64,000 bases of DNA from Flavobacterium foetidum (GTDB lineage: Bacteria; Bacteroidota; Bacteroidia; Flavobacteriales; Flavobacteriaceae): positions 124,001 to 188,000 of the forward strand of contig NZ_SJTF01000004.1 of NCBI RefSeq assembly GCF_004634245.1, read 5' to 3'. Of this stretch, positions 34,086 through 42,063 are shown one piece after another; within the stretch, counting starts at the first letter, position 1, and each line of letters starts with the position of its first letter. Below the pieces are notes generated by a model. That model saw only the letters and a program-made list of their open reading frames with translations, was not told the DNA's origin and ran no database searches. The position numbers were made by a program, and so were the translations under genes.

Positions 34086-34125
34086 CAAACATTTTTTATT
34101 TTTACGAATCTTATATTCTTAAAAA

Positions 34126-36696
34126 ATGAAAATTTTCTACAGCTTTTGGGCTTCTATTATAATGATTACGATTGGATTTTCTCAATCAAAAACCGAAGAA
34201 GTTTACATTCTAGACAAAGGCGTTTCAAAATACTTGGCAAATTATCGAAAACAGGAAATGTCAAATGTAAGTTATAATCTTTCATTTGAAATTCCGAATA
34301 AAAAAGAAGAAGAAATCAAAGCCCATTTAGTTGTAGAAACTACCTTGCCGAATCATCCTTATCGCTATATATATTTGGATTTCAAGGAAAAAACAGAAAA
34401 CATAAAATCAGTTGAAGCCAACGGAAAAAAAGTTTCTATCGTTCATAAAAACGGACACATTGTTGTTGGTCCAGATGTTTTAACTGAAGGAAGAAATACC
34501 GTTTCGATTTCGTTCATTGCCGGAAATTTATCTTTAAACCGAAACGATGATTTTCTGTACACCTTATTAGTTCCGGATCGTGCGAGTACTGTATTTCCAT
34601 GTTTTGATCAGCCGGATATTAAAGCGACCTACAAACTGAGTCTTTCTGTTCCGAAAGATTGGTCGGTTTTGGCTGGAGCCGATGTAAAAGAAAAGGTCGA
34701 AAAAGGTGATTTTACGTCTTACACTTTTAGAGAATCAGACAAAATGAGCACTTATTTGTTTTCGTTTGTTGCGGGAAAATTCAAAAACGTGACACAAAAA
34801 CCAGCTAATTTGGAAATGACGATGTTGTACCGCGAAAACAATCCCGAAAAGATAAAAGTAAGTACCGATACCATTTTTAATCTGCATCAGCAATCTTTAG
34901 ATTTTTTAGAAAAATACACCAATTATAAATTCCCTTTTCAAAAGTTGGATTTTGCTTCAATTCCCGTTTTCCAGTATGGCGGAATGGAACACGTTGGCGC
35001 TATTCAGTACCGAGAATCGACCTTGTTTTTGGACAACAGTGCCACCGACAGCGAAAAATTAAGTCGTGCAAAATTGATTGCACACGAAACTTCTCATATG
35101 TGGTTTGGCGATTTAGTAACCATGAAATGGTTTGACGATGTTTGGATGAAAGAAGTTTTTGCCAACTTCATGGCCGATAAAATCATGAATCCGATTTTTC
35201 CGAAAGTCAATCATAATCTACAGTTTTTTACAGCGCATTATCCTAGCGCTTACGCAGAAGACAGATCTTTGGGAACACATCCGATACGACAAAATCTGGC
35301 TAATTTAAAAGATGCAGGTTCGCTTTATGGCGCCATAATCTACAATAAAGCACCGATTATGATGCGACAATTAGAAGCATCAATGGGAAAAGAAGCTTTT
35401 CAGAAAGGAATTCAAAAATACATTCAGAAATATGCCAATGACAATGCAGACTGGAACAATCTGGTAGAATTACTGGATGCTGAAACGCCTTTGGATATGA
35501 AGAAATGGAGTGAGGTCTGGGTAAACAAATCGGGAAGAGCGATTTTCTCCAATAAAATAGAATACAACGCCAAAAACCGTATCAAGAAATTTTACATTAT
35601 GCAAGATGCAGAACATAAATCGGATAATTTCTGGCCTCAGATTTTTCAGATTGGTTTCGTTTATCCTAATGAGGTAAAAATTGTAACGGCAAATATTACT
35701 GATCGAATAATAGATATAAAAGAAACTGTCGGTCTTGAAAAACCACTTTTCATTGCCTACAATTATAACGGATTTGGATACGGAGTTTTTCCGCTTGACG
35801 GGAATAACTTAAATTACATTGCTTCTTTAAAAGATGAAATGGCAAGAGCTGCTGCGTATAGCAATCTTTATGAAAATACGCTGATTGGAAATATTTCTGT
35901 CGAAAAAGCTTTTGATTGTTTTATGCAAGGAATTGAATCTGAGCAAAATGAATTGGTTTTGCGAATTGCATCAAACAGCCTGAATACAATTTATTGGAGA
36001 TTTTTAACCGAAAAACAACAGCATAAATATCAGAAACAGCTTGAAGATGTTTTGAACGAGCGTTTGCAAGCCAATTTGTCAGCCAATATCAAAAAGACAT
36101 TATTCGGATTATTCAGCTCAATTGCTTATTCTGATTCGGCAAAAGCCAAATTATATCAAATTTGGAATAAGGAACTGGTGATTTCGGGACTTAAATTAAA
36201 CGAAGACGATTTTACCAATATGGCGATGAATCTGGCGATTTTCGAGCATGAAAAAGCCGATGAAATTTTAGAGAAAACAAGAACTACAATTACAAACCCA
36301 GATAAAAAGAAGCGATTTGAGTTTTTGCTTCCATCTCTTTCAAAAGACGAATCGGTGCGAAATAAATTTATAGAATCCTTAAAAGACGATACCAACCGCG
36401 AGAAAGAATCTTGGGTTTCTGTTGGTCTGGCAAATGTAAACCATCCGCTTAGACAGGAAAGTGCGAAAAAATTTATCAGATTTTCATTAGATTTGGTGGA
36501 GGAAATCCAGCGTACGGGAGATATTTTCTTTCCGAAAGATTGGTTGGATAACACCGTTGGAAGATATTCGTCAAAATACGCTTTTGATGAGGTACAGAAA
36601 TTCTTAAAAGAAAACCCTAATTTTAGTCCGATTCTAAAACGCAAGTTATTCATGGCTACAGATTTGCTTTACAAAGCGCAAAACATTAAAAAATAA
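34126..36696 (+). CDS. M1 family metallopeptidase (aminopeptidase N-like)
   Basis: 856 residues with a signal peptide (MKIFYSFWASIIMITIGFSQ). Zinc motif HETSH (His 320, Glu 321, His 324) with the downstream Glu in WMKEVFANFMADK. The exopeptidase motif reads QYGGMEHVGAI, in place of the usual GxMEN. The order of N-terminal beta saddle, catalytic domain and helical C-terminal domain matches the family. It removes N-terminal amino acids from peptides, probably in the periplasm or on the outer membrane. The DUF58 gene starts 5 bases after its stop, so the two are co-transcribed. Confidence 0.94.
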   Translation: MKIFYSFWASIIMITIGFSQSKTEEVYILDKGVSKYLANYRKQEMSNVSYNLSFEIPNKKEEEIKAHLVVETTLPNHPYRYIYLDFKEKTENIKSVEANGKKVSIVHKNGHIVVGPDVLTEGRNTVSISFIAGNLSLNRNDDFLYTLLVPDRASTVFPCFDQPDIKATYKLSLSVPKDWSVLAGADVKEKVEKGDFTSYTFRESDKMSTYLFSFVAGKFKNVTQKPANLEMTMLYRENNPEKIKVSTDTIFNLHQQSLDFLEKYTNYKFPFQKLDFASIPVFQYGGMEHVGAIQYRESTLFLDNSATDSEKLSRAKLIAHETSHMWFGDLVTMKWFDDVWMKEVFANFMADKIMNPIFPKVNHNLQFFTAHYPSAYAEDRSLGTHPIRQNLANLKDAGSLYGAIIYNKAPIMMRQLEASMGKEAFQKGIQKYIQKYANDNADWNNLVELLDAETPLDMKKWSEVWVNKSGRAIFSNKIEYNAKNRIKKFYIMQDAEHKSDNFWPQIFQIGFVYPNEVKIVTANITDRIIDIKETVGLEKPLFIAYNYNGFGYGVFPLDGNNLNYIASLKDEMARAAAYSNLYENTLIGNISVEKAFDCFMQGIESEQNELVLRIASNSLNTIYWRFLTEKQQHKYQKQLEDVLNERLQANLSANIKKTLFGLFSSIAYSDSAKAKLYQIWNKELVISGLKLNEDDFTNMAMNLAIFEHEKADEILEKTRTTITNPDKKKRFEFLLPSLSKDESVRNKFIESLKDDTNREKESWVSVGLANVNHPLRQESAKKFIRFSLDLVEEIQRTGDIFFPKDWLDNTVGRYSSKYAFDEVQKFLKENPNFSPILKRKLFMATDLLYKAQNIKK

Positions 36697-36701
36697 ACCG
36701 A

Positions 36702-37628
36702 ATGAAAATTGAATCGGAAATAGAGAAAGTCTCCAGTTTTCAGCATCTTGAAATGCTGGCGAATCAGGTTGTGGAAGGTTTTATATCGGGAATGCATAAA
36801 AGTCCGTTTCATGGATTTTCGGCGGAATTTGCCGAACACAAAGTCTATAATGCAGGCGAAAGCACCAAACATATCGATTGGAAATTATTTGCCAAAACCG
36901 ATCGTTTGTACACAAAACGTTTTGAAGAAGAAACCAATATGCGATGCCACATTATTGTGGATAATTCGTCATCTATGCATTATCCAGAACTGAAATCGAA
37001 TCAGCCTTTTTATGAAAAGAAAATCGGTTTCTCGGTTTTGGCTTCAGCTGTTTTAATGAATATTCTAAAGAAACAGCGCGATGCCGTTGGTTTGAGCATT
37101 TTCTCTGATCATTACGAATATTATGCTCCAGAAAAAGGAAGCGATCGTCATCACCGAATGCTGCTGAATAAACTGGAACAAATATTAGAACAGCCAAAAA
37201 CAAAAAAAACAACAGATACCATTACCTATCTGCACCAAATTGCAGAGAAAATGCACCGTCGTTCGATGATTATTCTGTTTACTGATATGTTTCAGACCGC
37301 AGATGATGAAAAACTGTTTAATGCTTTACAGCATTTAAAGCACAACAAACATAAAGTAGTTTTGTTTCACGTAATTGACAGCAAAACAGAGTTGGAATTT
37401 GATTTTGATAATGCTCCGAGAAAATTTATCGATTTAGAATCGGGAGAAGAAGTGTCTATTTTTGCCGATAATGTAAAGGCAGAATACGAAAAAAGAGCAG
37501 AAACATATTTTAAAGAACTGTCTTTAACCTGTGCCAAGAATCAAATTAAGTATGTTCAGGTAAATGTTGGCGATAATTTTGAAAAAATACTAACCACTTA
37601 TCTTGTTGAAAAACAAAACTTTGGATAA
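36702..37628 (+). CDS. DUF58 domain protein (von Willebrand A-like)
   Basis: 308 residues. The DUF58 signature is HKSPFHGFSAEFAEHKVYNA, then GESTKHIDWKLFAKTDRLYT. A VWA-like MIDAS begins at IIVDNSSSMHYPE (D-x-S-x-S) and continues with MIILFTDMFQTADDE. No membrane helix is seen, so it is cytoplasmic. DUF58 proteins usually accompany a MoxR AAA+ ATPase; no moxR is adjacent here, and the gene follows an aminopeptidase instead. Role unknown. Confidence 0.9.
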   Translation: MKIESEIEKVSSFQHLEMLANQVVEGFISGMHKSPFHGFSAEFAEHKVYNAGESTKHIDWKLFAKTDRLYTKRFEEETNMRCHIIVDNSSSMHYPELKSNQPFYEKKIGFSVLASAVLMNILKKQRDAVGLSIFSDHYEYYAPEKGSDRHHRMLLNKLEQILEQPKTKKTTDTITYLHQIAEKMHRRSMIILFTDMFQTADDEKLFNALQHLKHNKHKVVLFHVIDSKTELEFDFDNAPRKFIDLESGEEVSIFADNVKAEYEKRAETYFKELSLTCAKNQIKYVQVNVGDNFEKILTTYLVEKQNFG

Positions 37629-37666
37629 TTTTTTAAATAAAAAAAATATTTTTTTCATAAAAACAC

Positions 37667-37696
37667 TTGCAGAAACAAAATTCTGTTATATCTTTG
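37667..37696 (+). promoter_or_regulatory. Promoter of the first tRNA-Asp
   Basis: TTG (37667-37669), a 19-nt spacer and TATCTTTG (37689-37696). The surrounding bases (ACACTTGCAGAAA ... CGCAATAACGCAG) recur before the second tRNA-Asp. Confidence 0.85.
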
Positions 37697-37714
37697 CAAC
37701 CGCAATAACGCAGA

Positions 37715-37788
37715 GGTTTGGTAGTTCAGTTGGTTAGAATACATGCCTGTCACGCATGGGGTCGCGGGTTCGAGTCCCGTCCAGACCG
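37715..37788 (+). tRNA. tRNA-Asp (anticodon GTC), copy 1
   Basis: 74 nt. Acceptor GGTTTGG with CCAGACC (one G:U pair), discriminator G. D arm TAGTTCAGTTGGTTAGAATA, anticodon arm CATGC-CTGTCAC-GCATG, T arm GCGGGTTCGAGTCCCGT. CCA is not encoded. Its sequence is the same as that of copy 2. Confidence 0.97.
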
Positions 37789-37797
37789 CAATATTGG

Positions 37798-37829
37798 GAG
37801 AAGCCTTTCTTAACAGAAAGGCTTTTTTG
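37798..37829 (+). terminator. Terminator of tRNA-Asp copy 1
   Basis: AAGCCTTTCT, loop TAAC, AGAAAGGCTTTTTT. Confidence 0.85.
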
Positions 37830-38417
37830 CCCAAAAACGGTATCTAAGATTAGTTGTGTTGTTTTGCTGAGAATTTGTAACTCTCAGCTCGGTTTAGTAG
37901 TTAGACCAATGAAAAGCTTTCCACTTTGTGGATGGCTTTTTTGATTTAAGACACTTTTGTAAAAGGTAAATTCCAATTTCTAAATACTCGTTGAAAATTC
38001 CAAATTCCAAAATTGGATTGTGAAGATTTAAACGCAAAGCACACAAAGATTTTTTTTTAAGAATACAAAGTTCGCAAAGCTTACGATTCAGAAAGCTCTA
38101 CGATTTTTTTTGTTTAATTCTGATTTCAACGAACCATTTGTCATTCTGAGGGACGAAGAATCACACTAGAGACTCCACAAAGATTGTCCATCATGTATTA
38201 AGATATAACCCGTGGTTTTCAACCACGGTGACACAATGTATATCAATACGTTTCCTGTGGTTGAAACCACAGGCTATGCTTAGCAAAAATCAAAAAGACT
38301 TTGCGCTCTTAGCGGTTAAAAACAAAGAAACTTCTTCTTTTTTAATTTTGTAGCTAATTTTTAAAATATTGGAATTTAACCAATTAAAAATTTCTCAAAT
38401 ATTATTTGAAAAAACAC
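37830..38417. repeat. Repeat-rich spacer between the two tRNA-Asp genes
   Basis: No gene. It holds a CGCAAAG-type segment at about 38030-38110 with a partner (CTTTGCGCTCTTAGCGGTTA) near 38300, and the phrase CATTCTGAGGGACGAAGAATC near 38142. Two small hairpins of one family also lie here: CCCGTGGTTTTCAACCACGG (38209-38228) and CCTGTGGTTGAAACCACAGG (38254-38273). Dispersed palindromes like these are typical of Flavobacterium spacers. Confidence 0.6.
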
Positions 38418-38447
38418 TTGCAGAAATGAAAATCTGTTGTATTTTTG
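38418..38447 (+). promoter_or_regulatory. Promoter of the second tRNA-Asp
   Basis: TTG (38418-38420), 19-nt spacer, TATTTTTG (38440-38447); the same layout as for copy 1. Confidence 0.85.
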
Positions 38448-38464
38448 CACTCGCAATAACGCAG

Positions 38465-38538
38465 GGTTTGGTAGTTCAGTTGGTTAGAATACATGCCTGT
38501 CACGCATGGGGTCGCGGGTTCGAGTCCCGTCCAGACCG
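38465..38538 (+). tRNA. tRNA-Asp (anticodon GTC), copy 2
   Basis: 74 nt with the same sequence as copy 1, including the D, anticodon (CTGTCAC loop) and T arms; discriminator G, no encoded CCA. Confidence 0.97.
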
Positions 38539-38550
38539 CCTAAGTTTGTA

Positions 38551-38580
38551 GAAAGCTTCTCTTCATGAGAAGCTTTTTTG
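38551..38580 (+). terminator. Terminator of tRNA-Asp copy 2
   Basis: GAAAGCTTCTC, loop TTCAT, GAGAAGCTTTTTTG. It differs from the terminator of copy 1, so the duplication ends at the tRNA. Confidence 0.85.
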
Positions 38581-38600
38581 TTTTTATACACTTTGGGGTT

Positions 38601-38709
38601 TAACCGCAGAGAGCGAAGATTTACGCAAAGTTCGCAAATGCTTTTTTGAGCCAAGATTCGTAAAAGTTCACAAATTTTTATCGTGTAGATTTGCGAACTT
38701 TGCGGTTAA
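38601..38709. repeat. Intergenic inverted repeat of the AACCGCA type
   Basis: TAACCGCAGAGAGCGAAGAT... and AAAGTTCGCAAAT face ATTTGCGAACTTTGCGGTTA ending at 38709. Same family as 1789-1920. It lies just upstream of the AraC-type regulator gene. Confidence 0.75.
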
Positions 38710-38764
38710 TTTTTTTTGATTTCATTTTGGAATTTGAAATTTATTTCTTCCCTATCTTTATATA

Positions 38765-39586
38765 ATGGAACAAGGCACATTCAAAGTAGACAAGTATTAT
38801 CTCAATAAGGTAGATGCTGATAAAAAAAGCATTTATTGTCATCATGATATAATGGGCGAATTGCTTGTTCCAACGCATAAACACAACAAAGCACAAATGC
38901 TCTATGCAGAAGGCGATGTGGTTTTTGTGACTACTGAAACGAAATCCTATTTTTTGCCTGCAAGACATTTTATCTGGATTCCGGCCGGATTGGAGCATAG
39001 CATCGAACCAAAGTCGGAACATGTGATGATGCGAAATCTTTATTTTCCGGTTGAAAAAGATGATGTTGATTTCTACAAAAGCGAAGGTATTTATCCGGTG
39101 AATAATTTACTGCTTCAAATGATGATGTTCACCAATCAGTGGAATGGAGATTTGAAAAAAGGTTCTCCGAATTTTGTTATTGCAAAAGCGATAAAAGCGA
39201 TTCTTCCGCAAATCTGTACTAATAATTTGCCTTTAGAATTACCTCAGCCAAAAGACAAACGTCTTGGTAAAATTCTGCGCCATATTGAAAACAATCTCGG
39301 AGAAACAATTTTATTTGCTGATGTTGCTCATGAATTTGGTTTTAGCGAACGCTCTTTATACCGTTTATTTCAAAAAGACTTAGGCATGTCGTTTATTCAA
39401 TATTATACCATCCGTAGAATTTTAAAAGCAATCGAACTTTTATTAGAAAGAAAACTTTCGGTAAAAGAGGTAGCTGAAGAAGTTGGTTATAATAGTGTTC
39501 CAACTTTCAGTAACACTTTCTTCAAAATTTTAGGCCAAAGACCTTCAGATTACTTAAACGGGGAAGAGATTTTGGAGCGAAAATAA
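38765..39586 (+). CDS. AraC family transcriptional regulator of the efflux genes
   Basis: 273 residues. The N-terminal cupin-like sensing domain includes GELLVPTHKHNKAQMLYAEG and YFLPARHFIWIPAGLEHSIE. The C-terminal domain has two helix-turn-helix units: ILFADVAHEFGFSERSLYRL and LSVKEVAEEVGYNSVPTFSN followed by TFFKILGQRPSDY. The tolC-hlyD-MFS genes follow on the same strand after a repeat array, so it probably controls them in response to a small molecule. TATCTTTA (38753-38760) lies too close to the ATG to be a sure promoter. Confidence 0.92.
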   Translation: MEQGTFKVDKYYLNKVDADKKSIYCHHDIMGELLVPTHKHNKAQMLYAEGDVVFVTTETKSYFLPARHFIWIPAGLEHSIEPKSEHVMMRNLYFPVEKDDVDFYKSEGIYPVNNLLLQMMMFTNQWNGDLKKGSPNFVIAKAIKAILPQICTNNLPLELPQPKDKRLGKILRHIENNLGETILFADVAHEFGFSERSLYRLFQKDLGMSFIQYYTIRRILKAIELLLERKLSVKEVAEEVGYNSVPTFSNTFFKILGQRPSDYLNGEEILERK

Positions 39587-39639
39587 AATTTTGTTTCACC
39601 GCAGATTTATCTAGATTAGACAGATTTTGTTATTTCACG

Positions 39640-40195
39640 CTAAAAATTTTCTCTCGCAGATTCCGCAGATTTAGCGGATTTTTTGAAATGTGCTGAATAA
39701 ATGTTTCACGCAGATCTAAACAGATTTAAGCAGAATTCGCAGATTTTATTCATTCTTTGCCGAAAAATTTCTCTCGCTGATTGTATTATTTTACAAACTA
39801 AAATCTCCTCTTGCAGATTCCGCAGATTTAGCGGAATTTTTGAAATGTGCTGAATAAATGTTTCACGCAGATCTAAACAGATTTAAGCAGATTTCGCAGA
39901 TTTTATTCATTGTGCTGAAAAATTTCTCTCGCTGATTGTATTATTTCACAAACTAAAATCTCCTCTCGCAGATTCCGCAGATTTAGCGGATTTTTTGAAA
40001 TGTGCTGAATAAATATTTCACGCAGATCTAAACAGATTTAAGCAGATTTCGCAGATTTTATTCATTCTTTGCTGAAAAATTTCTCTAACTGATTGTATTA
40101 TTTTACAAACTAAAATCTCCTCTCGCAGATTCCGCAGATTTAGGGGATTTTTTTAAAATTCTGTCAATCTGCGGAATCTGCGGAATCTGCGAGAG
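39640..40195. repeat. Tandem array of about 156-bp units
   Basis: The phrase GCAGATTCCGCAGATTTAG begins at 39656, 39813 (with one change before it), 39968 and 40125, giving periods of 157, 155 and 157. Each unit contains TTCACGCAGATCTAAACAGA, TTTCGCAGATTTTATTCATT, a GCTGAAAAATTTCTCTC segment and a CTGATTGTATTATTT segment. About three full units are present, then a partial one that ends near an inverted copy (CTGCGGAATCTGCGAGAGG, about 40190). Copies differ by a few bases each. Confidence 0.9.
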
Positions 40196-40339
40196 GAAAA
40201 ATAAAAATCAGCTTCATCTGCCAAGATGATTAAATCTACAAGAGAAAAAAAAGAAATCTGTGGCTATCAGCTAAAATCCTTTCAAATCTGCGTGAAATAA
40301 TTTCGACTTCAACTGTTTACTTATCAGTGCTTTAACATA

Positions 40340-40356
40340 TCGTTTTCGAAAAACGA
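40340..40356. promoter_or_regulatory. Palindromic operator candidate upstream of tolC
   Basis: TCGTTTTCGAAAAACGA is a palindrome with one imperfect pair, about 100 bases before the tolC start. It is a candidate site for the AraC-type or another regulator. Confidence 0.35.
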
Positions 40357-40457
40357 AATTTTAACGATTGTCCGAAATGAATATGTTATTGACTTTTTAG
40401 AATCATCCGCCAAGGAAAAAATGAAGGAACTTTGCAGCATAAATTATTTAAACATCC

Positions 40458-41816
40458 ATGTTCCTTACAAAAACAAACTCTAAAGAAGATTGTTTCCCCA
40501 GAAGCTTATTGATTTTACTAATGATATTAGTATTCATTAGTTTACAAGCGCAGGAAGTTCATACGGTTTCTTTACAACAAGCGATGAAACTTGCGAAGGA
40601 AAACAACAAAAAAGTCCTTAAATCTCAACTGGAGATTACGATAGCTGAGCAAAACATCAAAGAAAGAAAAGAACTCAGATTGCCAGATGTACAACTAAAC
40701 GGAATGTACTCGAGAATTACCAACATTACAGAATTTAAAGGAAACGGTTTTTTAAAAGATAAAGAAGTTACACCGGCAATTCCTGAAATCTACGAAGTAA
40801 ATGCCTCTTTTAAAATGCCTCTTTACGTCGGAAACAAGATTAATAACGCAATCAAAATTGCAAATCAGGAAAACGAAATTGCGAAAATAAAATCAGAAAA
40901 AACAGAAAATGATATCGAACTGCAAGTTGTGGCCAACTATCTAGCGATTTATAAAATGATGGAACTTCAAAAGATTTTTGACGAAAACATCAAAGAAGAA
41001 AAAAGCAGATTAAAAGAAGTCCAATCGCTTCAAAAACACGGAACGATAACCAAAAATGAGGTTATACGCGCCGAATTACAACTCTCAGATCGTGAATTGA
41101 ATGCGCTTACAAACTCCAAAAACATTAAAATCGCACTTCACGATCTGAAGACGTTGATTCAGATTCCAGAAAACGAAGAAATTGCAATCGACACCATGAC
41201 AAATCTCGATGAAATGAGCGGTCTAGATTCTTATGATTTTTATCTAAACAAAGCCATGCAGAACGAGGAAATGCGAATGGCAAGTCAAGAATTAGACATC
41301 AGCAAAACCGAATTGAAATTAGTAAAAGGTAATTATTTGCCAACTTTAGATTTCTTCGGGAATTATGGTTTTTATTATCCAAACTACAAATTCTTTCCAC
41401 CCAATCCGTATTTGTACACTTTAGGCCAAGTGGGTATTGAGGCGCGTTTTGACCTTTCGTCTTTGTATAAAAACAAAACGAAAATGGCGCAAGCCAATAC
41501 AAAAATCGAAACACAGCAAATGCAGAATGAAATCATAAAAGATGAGATTGAGGATCAACTGTATAAAGAACATGCGCAATATCAGGAAATTCTTGAAAAG
41601 TTTGTTGTGGTTGACAAGGCTTTGGATTTAGCTCAAGAAAACTACCGAATCGTAAAGCTAAAATATTTAAATCAATTGGTTTTAATTACCGAAATGGTCG
41701 ATGCTGACAATGCTTTGCTTCAGGCGAAATACAACAAAATCTCTACCCGATTGGATGCGATTTTGAAACATTACGAGCTGTTGCATACGGCGGGGATGAT
41801 GCCTAGCGAGATTTAA
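40458..41816 (+). CDS. TolC family outer-membrane efflux protein
   Basis: 452 residues. A hydrophobic signal segment (LLILLMILVFISLQAQ) follows a polar start, then two outer membrane efflux repeats dominated by long helices (SLQQAMKLAKENNKKVLKSQ, EITIAEQNIKERKELRLPDV, SLQKHGTITKNEVIRAELQL, FGNYGFYYPNYKFFPPNPY). TolC-type proteins form a trimeric channel from periplasm to exterior. The adaptor and MFS pump genes follow, so it is probably the exit duct of this tripartite pump. Confidence 0.92.
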   Translation: MFLTKTNSKEDCFPRSLLILLMILVFISLQAQEVHTVSLQQAMKLAKENNKKVLKSQLEITIAEQNIKERKELRLPDVQLNGMYSRITNITEFKGNGFLKDKEVTPAIPEIYEVNASFKMPLYVGNKINNAIKIANQENEIAKIKSEKTENDIELQVVANYLAIYKMMELQKIFDENIKEEKSRLKEVQSLQKHGTITKNEVIRAELQLSDRELNALTNSKNIKIALHDLKTLIQIPENEEIAIDTMTNLDEMSGLDSYDFYLNKAMQNEEMRMASQELDISKTELKLVKGNYLPTLDFFGNYGFYYPNYKFFPPNPYLYTLGQVGIEARFDLSSLYKNKTKMAQANTKIETQQMQNEIIKDEIEDQLYKEHAQYQEILEKFVVVDKALDLAQENYRIVKLKYLNQLVLITEMVDADNALLQAKYNKISTRLDAILKHYELLHTAGMMPSEI

Positions 41817-41862
41817 ATTAAAGCATAGAAAATAGAATATAGAGAATAGAGCAAAAAATATA

Positions 41863-42054
41863 GATTTTCAGTTCCAGAGGAACGATTCATTTTGTAGCGC
41901 AGGATTTTAATCCTGGGAAAAATAGAGATTTTCAGTCCTGAAGGAACGATTCATATTGTAGCGCAGGATTTTAATCCTGGGAAGAATAGAGATTTTCAGT
42001 TCCGAAGGAACGATTCATTTTGTAGCGCAGGATTTTAATCCTGGGAAAAATAAA
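41863..42054. repeat. Three tandem 64-bp palindromic units
   Basis: The units start at 41863, 41927 and 41991 (exact 64-base period). Each reads GATTTTCAGTTCCAGAGGAA-like, ACGATTCATTTTGTAGCGC and AGGATTTTAATCCTGGGAA, with two small hairpins (TTCC..GGAA and AGGATTTTAATCCT). They lie between tolC and the hlyD-like gene inside the putative operon. Confidence 0.92.
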
Positions 42055-42063
42055 GAAAAAGAT

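Larger units (their letters stand above)
39587..40457. other. Gene-free region between the AraC regulator and tolC
   Basis: 871 bases without a gene: the tandem array, more CGCAGATTT-type words (to about 40300), then about 150 bases of ordinary promoter-like DNA with a 17-bp palindrome. CTTTGCAGCATAAA lies 20-30 bases before the tolC start, but no clear TAnnTTTG is present. Confidence 0.6.

Noticed and set aside
36156..36653. 165-codon antisense frame inside the aminopeptidase gene
   Set aside because: Ser/Phe-rich composition typical of an antisense shadow, with no promoter or motif.
37700..38540. Integrated genetic element between the tRNA-Asp copies
   Set aside because: The interval has no integrase, no gene and only palindromic repeats; duplicated tRNAs alone do not show an att-bounded element.
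39640..40195. CRISPR array
   Set aside because: The units are about 156 bp and alike along their whole length, with no short constant repeat alternating with unique spacers, and no cas gene is nearby.
41863..42054. CRISPR-like or coding repeat
   Set aside because: The whole 64-bp unit is conserved, including what would be the spacer, and the frames contain stops; it is a tandem palindromic element.
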